DNA of 13,084 bases from an uncultured Oscillospiraceae bacterium (lineage in GTDB: Bacteria; Bacillota; Clostridia; Oscillospirales; Oscillospiraceae): positions 1 through 13,084 of the forward strand of contig CAADVN010000096.1 of assembly GCA_900752445.1 (NCBI GenBank), in the 5' to 3' direction. Position 1 is the stretch's first letter; every line of letters begins with the position of its first letter. Of the stretch, positions 1-7,884 are shown piece after piece. A program made the position numbers and the translations under genes. A model generated the notes under the pieces. That model saw nothing but the letters and a program-made list of their open reading frames with translations, was not told the DNA's origin and searched no databases.

Positions 1-855
1 CGGCCTTACCTCGTCGCCGGACGGGCGGACGCGGACGGCGCGCTCATAGAGGAGACGGAGCCGGAGCTGGTGCGGCAGGTCATAAGCGAGGAGACCAGCG
101 CCTCGGTCAGGAGGATACTCGAACAGGTCGTCGGCGACCAGAAGGAGGGCACCGGCCACAACGCCTATGTAGCGGGCTACCGCATCGGCGGCAAGACGGG
201 CACCTCGACGAAGACCACGGAGGAGATAGCGGGCAACAAGGAGTACATCGTCTCCTTCATAGGCTTCGCGCCTGCGGACGACCCGGAGATAGCCATACTC
301 GTGCTGCTGGACGACCCGAGCCCGGAGAGCGGCATCTATATCTCCGGCGGGCAGATGGCCGCGCCCGTGGTCGGCAAGATGATGGCGGATATCCTGCCGT
401 ATCTCGGCTATGAGCCGGAGTACACGGATTCGGAGCTCCGGAGCATAGACAAGGCCGTGCCGGACACGGCGGGAATGGGCATCGTAGAGGCGCAGCGGGC
501 GCTCACGGCTGAGGGCTTCAAGTACCGGGTCATAGGCGAGGGCGATACGGTGACGGACCAGCTGCCGCGCGCGGGCGCGGTGATAGCCACGGGCAGCGAG
601 GTCATACTCTACGCCGGACAGAGCCCGGCGCCGACGACGGAGACCATGCCCGACCTGCGCGGCCTGAGCTACGCCGAGGCCGTGGAGCGGCTCGGGGCCA
701 TGGGCCTCTATGTGAGCTCGGGCAACAGCGTGACGGACGCGGGCAGCCAGCTCGTCTCCGGCCAGAGCATAGCGCCGGGCGAGAGCGTGGCGCACGGCAC
801 GGTCGTGGACGTGACGCTGTATTTGAACGACACATCGATGCTTGGGATATACTGA
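1..855 (+). CDS. Class B penicillin-binding protein (PBP2B/SpoVD type), C-terminal part with two PASTA domains; 5' end outside window
   Basis: This is the last 284 residues of a transpeptidase that cross-links peptidoglycan outside the membrane; frame 1 is open from the first base of the window. The KTG box of the penicillin-binding fold (K-T-G-T-S) is at 193-201. The SxxK and SxN motifs would lie upstream and cannot be seen. Two PASTA repeats follow: a weaker one at about 454-618 (starting VPDTAGMG) and a clearer one at about 646-831 (starting MPDLRGLSYAEA). PASTA repeats are typical of Gram-positive division PBPs and some serine/threonine kinases. The position directly upstream of murE matches spoVD/pbpB of Bacillus and Clostridia. 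SpoVD of B. subtilis usually has one PASTA repeat and PBP2B two, so the sequence does not settle whether this is the vegetative or the sporulation enzyme. Confidence 0.93.
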   Translation, partial: RPYLVAGRADADGALIEETEPELVRQVISEETSASVRRILEQVVGDQKEGTGHNAYVAGYRIGGKTGTSTKTTEEIAGNKEYIVSFIGFAPADDPEIAILVLLDDPSPESGIYISGGQMAAPVVGKMMADILPYLGYEPEYTDSELRSIDKAVPDTAGMGIVEAQRALTAEGFKYRVIGEGDTVTDQLPRAGAVIATGSEVILYAGQSPAPTTETMPDLRGLSYAEAVERLGAMGLYVSSGNSVTDAGSQLVSGQSIAPGESVAHGTVVDVTLYLNDTSMLGIY

Positions 856-880
856 GGAAAAGACGGGAGGCGTCTTGACA

Positions 881-2338
881 TTGAAGCTGAGTGAACTGCT
901 CCGGGATGTAGACGTGCTGGAGCTGCACGCGCCCGAGGGCCTTGAGATAGCGGACGTGGCCTACGATTCGCGCAGGGCCGCACCGGGCGGCGTCTTCGTG
1001 GCCGTGCGCGGCTTTGACACCGACGGGCACAGGTATATAGGCTCCGCCGTGAGAAACGGCGCGGCCTGCGTCATATGCGAGGAGGCGCCGGAGTGCGCGA
1101 CGCCCTATGTCATAGTGCGGGACAGCCGCCTCGCGCTGGCCATAGCCTCGCGGAACTTTTTCCGAGACCCGTCCTCGGAGATGACGGTCATCGGCGTCAC
1201 GGGAACAAACGGCAAGACGACGACGACATATCTCACGAAGCACATGCTCGAGGTCTGCCTCGACGCGAAGGTGGGGCTCGTCGGCACGAACGGCAACATG
1301 ATAGGCGGCGAGTTCATAAAGACCGAGCACACGACGCCGGAGAGCTGCGACTTGCAGCGCCTCTTCCGTGAGATGGCGGACGCGGGCTGCACCCACGTCG
1401 TCATGGAGGTCTCGTCCCACTCGCTGGCCTTGAACCGCGTCGCGGGCGTGAGCTTCGGCCCCTGCGTCTTCACGAACCTGACGCAGGACCATCTGGACTT
1501 CCATAAGGACATGGCCGACTACGCCGCGGCGAAGGCGAAGCTGTTTACAATGTGCGGCCTCGGCATCGTGAACGCGGACGACGAGTGGTCGGGCTTCATG
1601 GCAGAGCGCGCGGGCTGCCCCATGCACACTTTCTCGTGTAAGGACGCGGGCGCGGAGCTCTATGCGAAGGACATAGCGCTCACGGCCTCGGGCGTCAGTT
1701 TCACCGCCGTGCACGGGGCTGAGAGCGTCCCCGTGAAGCTCGGCATACCGGGGCATTTCTCGGTGTACAACGCCCTGGGCGTCCTGGGCATCGGCCTCGC
1801 GCTGGGTATAGGGCTCGAGGACGCGGCGGGCGCGCTGGCTTCGGCCAGGGGCGTGAAGGGCCGGGTCGAGGTCGTGCCGACGGACGGGGACTACACCATA
1901 CTCATAGACTACGCCCATACGCCGGACGCGCTCGAGAACGTGCTGCGCTCCATGCGCGAGGTGACGGACGGCAGGCTCGTGGCGCTCTTCGGCTGCGGCG
2001 GCGACAGGGACAGGAAAAAGCGGCCCATCATGGGCGCCATCGCCGCCGAGTGCGCGGACTTTGTCGTCGTGACCTCGGATAACCCGAGGACAGAGGAGCC
2101 CGAGGCCATCATAGCGGACATCCTCGAGGGCATGGCGGGCAGCGCGACGCCGAAGGCGGTAATCTGCTCGCGGCCCGAGGCCATAGAGTGGGCCATAGAG
2201 CACCACCTGCCCGGGGACGTCATCGTCCTCGCCGGCAAGGGCCACGAGGACTACCAGATAGTCGGGCACGTGAAGCACCACATGGACGAGCGCGAGATAG
2301 TCGCGGACGTCCTGAGAAAGAGGAAGATGTACAAATGA
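881..2338 (+). CDS. murE: UDP-N-acetylmuramoyl-L-alanyl-D-glutamate--2,6-diaminopimelate ligase (MurE)
   Basis: MurE is the cytoplasmic ATP-dependent ligase that adds the third stem-peptide residue to UDP-MurNAc-L-Ala-D-Glu. The protein is 485 residues, normal for the family. The P-loop GTNGKTT is at residues 108-114, and the central and C-terminal Mur-ligase domains follow. DNPR at residues 400-403 is the motif associated with meso-diaminopimelate rather than L-lysine specificity, so a DAP-type wall is inferred. The start is a TTG at 881, giving MKLSELL, the usual MurE N-terminus, 10 nt after GGGAGG (865-870). A TTG two codons earlier (875) is the alternative, only 4 nt from the same site. 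The gene begins 25 nt after the PBP gene, and its stop overlaps the mraY start. Confidence 0.96.
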   Translation: MKLSELLRDVDVLELHAPEGLEIADVAYDSRRAAPGGVFVAVRGFDTDGHRYIGSAVRNGAACVICEEAPECATPYVIVRDSRLALAIASRNFFRDPSSEMTVIGVTGTNGKTTTTYLTKHMLEVCLDAKVGLVGTNGNMIGGEFIKTEHTTPESCDLQRLFREMADAGCTHVVMEVSSHSLALNRVAGVSFGPCVFTNLTQDHLDFHKDMADYAAAKAKLFTMCGLGIVNADDEWSGFMAERAGCPMHTFSCKDAGAELYAKDIALTASGVSFTAVHGAESVPVKLGIPGHFSVYNALGVLGIGLALGIGLEDAAGALASARGVKGRVEVVPTDGDYTILIDYAHTPDALENVLRSMREVTDGRLVALFGCGGDRDRKKRPIMGAIAAECADFVVVTSDNPRTEEPEAIIADILEGMAGSATPKAVICSRPEAIEWAIEHHLPGDVIVLAGKGHEDYQIVGHVKHHMDEREIVADVLRKRKMYK

Positions 2339-3348
2339 CGATACGCCTTATACTGGCCTTTTTGATAGCATTCCTGGTCTCGAGCCTCGTGGGCGCCTTC
2401 CTGGTGCCGTACCTGCGGAAGATAAAGGCGGGGCAGTCCATACGCGAGGACGGCCCGCGCTGGCACATGTCCAAGCAGGGCACGCCGACGATGGGCGGCA
2501 TCATGTTCATCGCCGCGCTCGCCGTGGTCTGCCTGACCGTGGGCTTTGAGCCCATGGCGAACGGCGACTGGGGCCACATCTTCTGCTTTGTGTTCGCTCT
2601 CATCTTTGGGGCCATAGGCTTCCTGGACGACTACGAGAAGCTCAAAAAGAAGCAGAACCTCGGCCTCTCGGCCAAGGCGAAGTTCCTTTTGCAGCTGGCG
2701 GCGGCGCTCGCCTTCGTCTTCCTCATGCGTCGGACAGGCTATGTGACGACGAACCTGTACATACCCTTCTGGAACGTCGTGAAGCCCCTGCCCGAGGCCG
2801 TGTACTTCATCTTCGCCGCCTTCGTCATCGTGGGCACGGTGAACTCAGTGAACCTGACGGACGGCGTGGACGGCCTCGCAGCGGGGACGAGCATACCCGT
2901 GTGCCTGTTTTTCTCCGTGCTGGCCTATATCTGGGGCGAGCAGTACCTGAGCCTCGGCATCTACGCCTCTGCCCTCGTCGGCGGGCTCTTGGGCTTCCTG
3001 ATCTATAACTACAACCCCGCCAAGGTCTTCATGGGCGACACGGGCTCGCTCTTTCTGGGCGGCGCGGTGGCGGCCATGGCCTTCGCCTACGACATGCCGC
3101 TCATACTCATCGTGCTCGGCCTCATGTACATCATCGAGACCCTCTCGGATATCATCCAGGTCGGCTACTTCAAGCTGAGCCACGGCAAGCGCGTGTTCAG
3201 GATGGCCCCGTTCCACCACCATCTGGAAATGGGCGGCTGGTCGGGCAAAAAGTGGACCGAGCGCGAGCTGTTCCTCCTATATTTCAGCATATCTCTCGTC
3301 TGCGCCGTCATATCATTTGTAGGGGTGTACGGCCGCTACGCCTTCTAA
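2335..3348 (+). CDS. mraY: Phospho-N-acetylmuramoyl-pentapeptide transferase (MraY)
   Basis: MraY is the integral membrane enzyme that moves phospho-MurNAc-pentapeptide from UDP to undecaprenyl phosphate, making lipid I. The 337-residue product has about ten hydrophobic segments. Family motifs are visible: the Asp pair in FLDDYEKL (D98, D99), NLTDGVDGLA, the GDTGSLFLGG loop, and the histidine-rich loop PFHHHLEMGGW. The ATG lies inside ATGA, overlapping the murE stop by 4 nt, with AGGAAG 8 nt upstream, so the two genes are probably translationally coupled. In many related clusters murD follows mraY, but here ftsW comes next. Confidence 0.96.
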   Translation: MTIRLILAFLIAFLVSSLVGAFLVPYLRKIKAGQSIREDGPRWHMSKQGTPTMGGIMFIAALAVVCLTVGFEPMANGDWGHIFCFVFALIFGAIGFLDDYEKLKKKQNLGLSAKAKFLLQLAAALAFVFLMRRTGYVTTNLYIPFWNVVKPLPEAVYFIFAAFVIVGTVNSVNLTDGVDGLAAGTSIPVCLFFSVLAYIWGEQYLSLGIYASALVGGLLGFLIYNYNPAKVFMGDTGSLFLGGAVAAMAFAYDMPLILIVLGLMYIIETLSDIIQVGYFKLSHGKRVFRMAPFHHHLEMGGWSGKKWTERELFLLYFSISLVCAVISFVGVYGRYAF

Positions 3349-3350
3349 TA

Positions 3351-3367
3351 ACCGGCCCATCGCCGGT
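3351..3367 (+). promoter_or_regulatory. Small inverted repeat between mraY and ftsW, just upstream of the ftsW ribosome binding site
   Basis: ACCGGC and GCCGGT form a perfect 6-bp stem with a 5-nt loop. It starts 2 nt after the mraY stop and ends 3 nt before the GGGAGG site (3371-3376) of ftsW. No T tract follows, so it is not a typical intrinsic terminator. It could shape mRNA processing or ribosome access, but a stem this short may also be chance in GC-rich DNA. Confidence 0.3.
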
Positions 3368-3381
3368 ACTGGGAGGATACC

Positions 3382-4533
3382 ATGGAATATACCGGCGAGA
3401 GGATAGGCTTTGAGGCCATAGCCGTGAAGGAGCGCAGGGGAGGGCTGGACCTGCCCTTTCTGGCGCTTACGCTGACGCTTCTGACCATAGGCGTCGTCAT
3501 GGTGCTCTCCGCGAGCTACGCGAGGGCGTATTTCAGCGCGGCCACGGAGCACAACGCGGCGTATTACTTCATGCGGCAGCTGGGCTTTGCGCTTGCCGGC
3601 GTCGCGGCGATGTACGTGCTCTCGCTTTTGCCCATGCAGTTTTACCGGCGCATGAGCCTCACGGTGCTGCTCGCGGCCATAGGGCTTTTGGCGCTCGTGC
3701 CCTTCATAGGCGTGTCGCAGGGCGACGCAAAGCGCTGGATAAGCCTCGGCTTCACCACCTTCCAGCCCTCGGAGATAGCGAAGATAGGCATTATCCTCTA
3801 CTTCGCGGCGCTCATATGCAGGTTCCGGGGCAAGATGCGCACGGTGAAGTACGGCATCCTGCCCTTCGCGGCGGTGCTTGTCGTCGTCGTGGCCCTGCTC
3901 GTCATGGAGCCGCATTTCTCGGCGGCCATAATAATCATCGGCATCGGCGCGGTCATGCTCTTTCTGGGCGGGGTGCGCCTGTACTGGTTCGTCGGGGCGC
4001 TCGCCATAGCGGGCGTGGGCCTCGGCGTCATCATCACGTTTTTCCCCTATGCCTCGGGCCGCATCACCACCTGGCTCGACCCCTTTGCGAACACGAGCGG
4101 CGACGGCTACCAGATCATCCAGTCGCTCTACGCCATAGGCTCCGGCGGCCTCTTCGGGCTGGGCCTGGGCCAGGGCAGGCAGAAGTACCTGTACCTGCCC
4201 GAGGAGCACAACGACTTCATCTTCCCGGTGGTCTGCGAGGAGCTGGGCTTCGCCGGGGCGATAATAATACTCATACTGTTCGCGCTGCTGATAATACGCG
4301 GCTACTGGCTGGCCATGCACATGCGCGACAGGTACAGCTTCCTCGTCACGGCTGGGATAACGACGCTTCTGGCGATGCAGGTGTTTTTGAACGTCGCGGT
4401 CGTGACGAACCTGGTGCCCTGCACGGGCATCTCGCTGCCGTTCTTCTCCTACGGCGGGACGGCGCTCATGATACAGCTTGCGGAAATGGGCATAGTCCTG
4501 AGCGCGGCGAGGGACATACCCGCGAAGATATAG
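3382..4533 (+). CDS. ftsW: SEDS-family peptidoglycan glycosyltransferase FtsW/SpoVE
   Basis: FtsW/SpoVE proteins polymerise glycan strands from lipid II and act with a class B PBP at the septum; the PBP encoded at the start of the window is a likely partner. The protein is 383 residues and strongly hydrophobic, with about ten membrane segments. SEDS signatures are present: AKRWISLG, FQPSEIAK, LDPFANTSGDGYQ, LPEEHNDFIFPVVCEELG and SYGGTALM. D278, in the HNDF motif, corresponds to the essential Asp of SEDS enzymes. The ATG at 3382 follows GGGAGG with 5-nt spacing. Placement next to murG argues for FtsW or SpoVE rather than RodA. Which of the two cannot be decided without the rest of the genome. 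Confidence 0.94.
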   Translation: MEYTGERIGFEAIAVKERRGGLDLPFLALTLTLLTIGVVMVLSASYARAYFSAATEHNAAYYFMRQLGFALAGVAAMYVLSLLPMQFYRRMSLTVLLAAIGLLALVPFIGVSQGDAKRWISLGFTTFQPSEIAKIGIILYFAALICRFRGKMRTVKYGILPFAAVLVVVVALLVMEPHFSAAIIIIGIGAVMLFLGGVRLYWFVGALAIAGVGLGVIITFFPYASGRITTWLDPFANTSGDGYQIIQSLYAIGSGGLFGLGLGQGRQKYLYLPEEHNDFIFPVVCEELGFAGAIIILILFALLIIRGYWLAMHMRDRYSFLVTAGITTLLAMQVFLNVAVVTNLVPCTGISLPFFSYGGTALMIQLAEMGIVLSAARDIPAKI

Positions 4534-4550
4534 AGATTGGAGGGAATGAA

Positions 4551-5675
4551 ATGAGATTCCTCTTTACCTGCGGCGGCACTGCCGGGCATATCAATCCCGC
4601 GCTGGCGGTGGCCGGGCGCATAGCCATGGCCGCGCCGGGCTCGGAGTTTCTGTTCATAGGCGCCGAGGGGCGCATGGAGACCGACCTCGTGCCGAGGGCG
4701 GGCTATGAGATGAAGACGGTGCGGATAACGAACCTGCACCGGAGCCTCAGGCCCGCGGACATAAAGCACAACCTTGCCACGCTCAAAAACGTCGTCACGG
4801 CGACGGGCGAGGCGAGGCGCATCATACGCGAGTTCCGCCCCGACGTGGCGGTGGGCACGGGCGGCTATGTGTGCTTCCCGGTGCTCAAGGCGGCGTCGGA
4901 GCTGGGTGTTCCGACGGCGGTACACGAGTCGAACGCCGTGCCGGGCCTCACGACGAAGCTGCTCGAGGGCGCGGTGGACACCATCATGGTGGGCTTTGAG
5001 GAGAGCCGCGCGAACTACAAGCACCCGGACAGGGTCGTGGTCACGGGCACGCCCGTGCGCGTGGACTTCCTGAGCCAGAGCAAGGCCCAGGCCAAGCGCG
5101 AGCTGGGCATACCTGAGGACAGGCCGCTCGTGGCCTCGGTCTGGGGCAGCCTCGGAGCCTCGCACATGAACGAGATAATGACGGACTTCATCGTCAGGGC
5201 CTGCGCCAAGCCCTTTTTCAATCTCATACACTCGGCGGGCAAGGCCGGGTACTCGAGGATGCGCGACGCGCTCGAGCGCGAGAAGCCGGACTACGCGAGG
5301 CTGGGCATGGACGTGCGGGACTATATCTACGACATGCCGCGCGTGATGGCCGCTGCGGACCTGGTGCTGTGCAGGGCAGGCGCGTCCACGCTCGCGGAGC
5401 TCACGGCGATGGGCAAGCCCGCGATACTGGTGCCCTCGCCGAACGTGACGAACAACCACCAGGAGAAAAACGCCCGCGTGCTCGAGGAGGCCGGCGGCGC
5501 GAAGGTCATGCTCGAGCAGGACTTCACGGCGGACTCGCTGCTCGGCCTCGTGTCGGAGCTGCTCCAGCGCCCCGAGCGGCTCGAGGAGATGTCGCGGAAT
5601 ATGCTCGGCCTCGGCGTCCCCGACGCCACCGACAGGATAGCGGATATAGTATTAGGTCTCGCGGAGAAGAAATAG
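4551..5675 (+). CDS. murG: UDP-N-acetylglucosamine--N-acetylmuramyl-(pentapeptide) pyrophosphoryl-undecaprenol GlcNAc transferase (MurG)
   Basis: MurG is the membrane-associated GT-B enzyme that adds GlcNAc to lipid I, making lipid II. The 374-residue product starts with CGGTAGHINPA, the N-domain glycine loop (G8-H13). It continues with GTGGYVCFPVL, VHESNAVPG, and the UDP-GlcNAc-binding region CRAGASTLAELTAMGKPAILVPSPN, ending in the NNHQEKNA segment. The second glycine loop reads WGSLGA (W198-A203) where E. coli has GGSQGA. The first glycine is replaced, a change I believe also occurs in other Clostridia. The start at 4551 has GGAGGG 6 nt upstream and lies 17 nt after the ftsW stop. Confidence 0.95.
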   Translation: MRFLFTCGGTAGHINPALAVAGRIAMAAPGSEFLFIGAEGRMETDLVPRAGYEMKTVRITNLHRSLRPADIKHNLATLKNVVTATGEARRIIREFRPDVAVGTGGYVCFPVLKAASELGVPTAVHESNAVPGLTTKLLEGAVDTIMVGFEESRANYKHPDRVVVTGTPVRVDFLSQSKAQAKRELGIPEDRPLVASVWGSLGASHMNEIMTDFIVRACAKPFFNLIHSAGKAGYSRMRDALEREKPDYARLGMDVRDYIYDMPRVMAAADLVLCRAGASTLAELTAMGKPAILVPSPNVTNNHQEKNARVLEEAGGAKVMLEQDFTADSLLGLVSELLQRPERLEEMSRNMLGLGVPDATDRIADIVLGLAEKK

Positions 5676-5679
5676 CCCC

Positions 5680-5710
5680 AAAAGCCTCCCTTGCGCAGGG
5701 GAGCCTTTGG
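5680..5710. repeat. Minimal (solo) copy of the hairpin repeat found in tandem at 9571-9835
   Basis: The sequence joins the left end of the larger repeat (AAAAGCCTCCCTTGCGCA) directly to its right end (GGGGAGCCTTTGG). The roughly 110-bp interior is missing, and the junction falls at CGCA, a tetranucleotide shared by both ends. It begins 5 nt after the murG stop. It can fold on itself as CTCCCT pairing with GGGGAG around TGCGCA, extended by AAAG/CTTT across a mismatch. It could slow or stop transcription between murG and murA, but there is only a short T run. Confidence 0.65.
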
Positions 5711-5765
5711 TGCAGGCCATGACCGTGGGCGCAACGAAAAAAGCCCCTGCCCCATCCGCCGGCCT

Positions 5766-5795
5766 TTAACAATCCCTTTCTCTCCCGCATAGAAT
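5766..5795 (+). promoter_or_regulatory. Predicted sigma-A promoter of murA
   Basis: TTAACA (5766-5771) and TAGAAT (5790-5795) each match the housekeeping consensus at five of six positions and are separated by 18 nt. The expected start is near 5802, about 24 nt before the murA ATG, leaving a short leader that contains the ribosome binding site. The gap before murA is one of the few sizeable intergenic spaces in the cluster, which fits a separate promoter. Confidence 0.55.
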
Positions 5796-5825
5796 GGCGT
5801 GAATTTGCTGTTTGGGGGAGAGAAA
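5777..5825 (+). promoter_or_regulatory. 10-bp inverted repeat that can sequester the murA ribosome binding site
   Basis: TTTCTCTCCC (5777-5786) is the exact reverse complement of GGGAGAGAAA (5816-5825), with 29 nt between. The right arm covers the murA Shine-Dalgarno sequence (GGGGGAG, 5814-5820) and ends at the base before the ATG. The left arm lies inside the spacer of the predicted murA promoter. Only transcripts coming from upstream would therefore contain both arms; those starting near 5802 would lack the left one. Confidence 0.6.
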
Positions 5826-7079
5826 ATGAGCGTTTGGCGAGTAAGCGGCGGGCGGCGGCTCGAGGGAAGCGTGACGGTACAGGGCGCAAAGAACGCGGTG
5901 CTGCCCATCATGGCCGCGTCGGTGCTCTCACCCTGCGAGACCGAGCTGCTGAACGTCCCGCGCCTGCGGGACGTGGACGCCACTATCCGCATCCTGCGCG
6001 GCCTCGGCTGCGCGGTGGAGCGCGAGGGCGACGCCGTGAACATAGACTCGAAGGGCCTGTGCCGGGCCGAGATACCGCACAGCCTCATGCGCGAGCTGCG
6101 CAGCTCCGTCATCTTCCTGGGCGCGCTGCTGGCGCGCTGCGGCGAGGCGAGGCTGTCCATGCCGGGCGGCTGCGAGCTGGGGCCGAGGCCCATAGACCTG
6201 CACCTAATGGCGCTGAGGGCGCTGGGTGCGGAGATAGAGGAGTCGGGCGGTGAGCTGGTCTGCCGGGCGGAGCGGCTCAGGGGCGCGAGCATAGCCCTGC
6301 CCATGCCCAGCGTGGGCGCGACCGAGAACGCCATGCTCGCCGCCTGCGCCGCCGAGGGAGAGACGGTCATAATGAATGCCGCGAGGGAGCCGGAGATAGA
6401 GGAATTGCAGGATTTCCTCCAAAGGCTGGGCGCGGACGTGAGCGGCGCGGGCACGCCGACGGTGACGATACGCGGGTTCCGCCCGGCGGAGCGCATAGGG
6501 CACCGGATAATGCCGGACAGGATAGTGTCCTCGACGCTGCTGTGCGCGGTCGCCGCCGCTGGCGGGGACATAGAGCTGCGCGGCACGGAGCCGGAGAGGT
6601 TTTCCACCGTTTTGCACTCGCTTTCGGACTGCGGCTGTGATATAATGAGTGGGAAATACAGCCTGCGGCTCAAGTCGGACGGAGACCTGAGGGCGCCGTC
6701 GCCCGTCATAACGGGGCCGTATCCGGCCTTTCCGACGGACGCGCAGCCGCTGATGCTGGCGGCCTGCCTGAAGGCGCGGGGCACCTCGGTGTTCGTGGAG
6801 AACGTGTTCCAGAACCGGTTCAGGTACACGGAGGAGCTCATGCGGCTGGGCGCGCGGATACATACCGAGGGCCGGGTGGCGGTGGTCACGGGCGTGCGCG
6901 AGCTGCACGGCGCGCCGACGGTGGCGACGGACCTGCGCGGCGGCGCGGCGCTCATAATAGCCGGGCTCTCGGCGGTGGGCGAGACGGAGATACTCGACTC
7001 CGGGCACATAGAGCGCGGCTACCAGGCCCTTGACGCAAGGCTCAGTGAGCTGGGCGCGCAGATAGAACGGCAGGCATAG
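5826..7079 (+). CDS. murA: UDP-N-acetylglucosamine 1-carboxyvinyltransferase (MurA)
   Basis: MurA catalyses the first committed step of peptidoglycan synthesis in the cytoplasm, transferring enolpyruvate from phosphoenolpyruvate to UDP-GlcNAc. At 417 residues it has the standard length. K22-N23 in GAKNAVLP match the substrate-binding pair. C116 in MPGGCELGPRP is the active-site cysteine targeted by fosfomycin, so the enzyme should be of the fosfomycin-sensitive type. FPTDAQP carries the catalytic Asp and DLRGGAALIIAG the conserved late Arg. The ATG at 5826 is preceded by GGGGGAG; a GTG nine codons upstream lacks a comparable site. murA takes the place next to murG that murB has in B. subtilis, an order known from Clostridia. 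Confidence 0.96.
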   Translation: MSVWRVSGGRRLEGSVTVQGAKNAVLPIMAASVLSPCETELLNVPRLRDVDATIRILRGLGCAVEREGDAVNIDSKGLCRAEIPHSLMRELRSSVIFLGALLARCGEARLSMPGGCELGPRPIDLHLMALRALGAEIEESGGELVCRAERLRGASIALPMPSVGATENAMLAACAAEGETVIMNAAREPEIEELQDFLQRLGADVSGAGTPTVTIRGFRPAERIGHRIMPDRIVSSTLLCAVAAAGGDIELRGTEPERFSTVLHSLSDCGCDIMSGKYSLRLKSDGDLRAPSPVITGPYPAFPTDAQPLMLAACLKARGTSVFVENVFQNRFRYTEELMRLGARIHTEGRVAVVTGVRELHGAPTVATDLRGGAALIIAGLSAVGETEILDSGHIERGYQALDARLSELGAQIERQA

Positions 7080-7095
7080 CCGGAAGGAGGACGCG

Positions 7096-7854
7096 ATGGC
7101 GACCCTGATGCGGAACCAGAAAAAGAAGAAAACGGGACGCCGGGCCTTTTACGGGCCCGTGGCCTTCCTGATAGCCTGCGCGGTGCTGATATTCCTGATG
7201 AGCATATTTTTCCGGGTCTCGTCGGTGGAGGTACAGGGGAATTCGTACTACACGGCGCAGGAGATACAGGACGCGGCGGGCATAGTAGAGGGCGACAATC
7301 TGTTTTTCATAAACCGTTTCAGGGTCGTGAGCGGGATATTCGCGCGGCTGCCGTACATAGAGGACGTGTCGATAAAGCGCTATCTGCCGAACAAGGTGGT
7401 GCTGACGGTGAGCGAGTGCGTAGCGCTGGCCTGCGTGACGGTGGAGGGCGAGGCCTGGGTGATAGACCGGGGCTGCCGGATACTGACGAAGGCGACACAG
7501 GCCGAGCGCGAGTCGCTCATGGAGATACGCGGGGTGACGCCGCTGACGACGGAGACGGGCAAGGTGTTCGAGACGGGCGACGGGGACGCGGGCAAGGTCG
7601 AGTATCTGTGCGAGATACTCGACGTGATGCAGGAGCAGGGCATCTACGCGGACGTAGGCTACCTGGACGTGACGAACGTGAACAGCGCGAGCTTCAGCTA
7701 CCTGGACAGGTTCACGGTGAAGCTGGGCGGCGCGGGCGAGACCGCGGCGAGGCTGCAGAAGCTGGTCTCGGCGGTGTCGCAGCTGAGGGAGGACGACCGC
7801 GGCACGATAGACGTCTCGGGCGACGGCGCGGCGACGGTTTTCAGCCCGTATTGA
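7096..7854 (+). CDS. ftsQ: Cell division protein FtsQ/DivIB
   Basis: FtsQ/DivIB is a bitopic divisome protein that connects the septal synthase to its regulators. The 252-residue product has a basic cytoplasmic start (a KKKK run near residues 9-12) and one membrane segment at about residues 19-39. A POTRA-like domain follows (FRVSSVEVQGNSYYTAQEI through VSIKRYLPNKVVLTVSE), then a beta-rich extracellular domain. The start has a strong AAGGAGG 5 nt upstream and lies 16 nt after murA. Codon use is striking: 14 of 15 isoleucines are ATA despite the GC-rich composition. Confidence 0.9.
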   Translation: MATLMRNQKKKKTGRRAFYGPVAFLIACAVLIFLMSIFFRVSSVEVQGNSYYTAQEIQDAAGIVEGDNLFFINRFRVVSGIFARLPYIEDVSIKRYLPNKVVLTVSECVALACVTVEGEAWVIDRGCRILTKATQAERESLMEIRGVTPLTTETGKVFETGDGDAGKVEYLCEILDVMQEQGIYADVGYLDVTNVNSASFSYLDRFTVKLGGAGETAARLQKLVSAVSQLREDDRGTIDVSGDGAATVFSPY

Positions 7855-7884
7855 TTAAAAATGTGTTATGGAAACAAAAAATAG

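Noticed and set aside
602..2281. A 559-codon open frame on the minus strand opposite murE
   Set aside because: murE on the plus strand is certain. The minus-strand product is rich in Arg, His, Val and Ala with no recognisable motif, as expected for the shadow of a GC-rich gene.
3816..4550. A long in-frame upstream extension of murG overlapping ftsW
   Set aside because: The extension is an Arg/His-rich shadow of ftsW. The ATG at 4551 has a good ribosome binding site and gives the conserved MurG N-terminus.
5787..5795. Sporulation sigma-E promoter reading of CATAGAAT before murA
   Set aside because: The -10-like match is fair, but no sigma-E -35 element is seen at the right distance, and a housekeeping TTAACA-N18-TAGAAT explains the same bases better.
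5327..7009. A 560-codon open frame on the minus strand opposite murG and murA
   Set aside because: It is Ser/Arg/Pro-rich, without motifs, and crosses the intergenic repeat and two well-supported genes.
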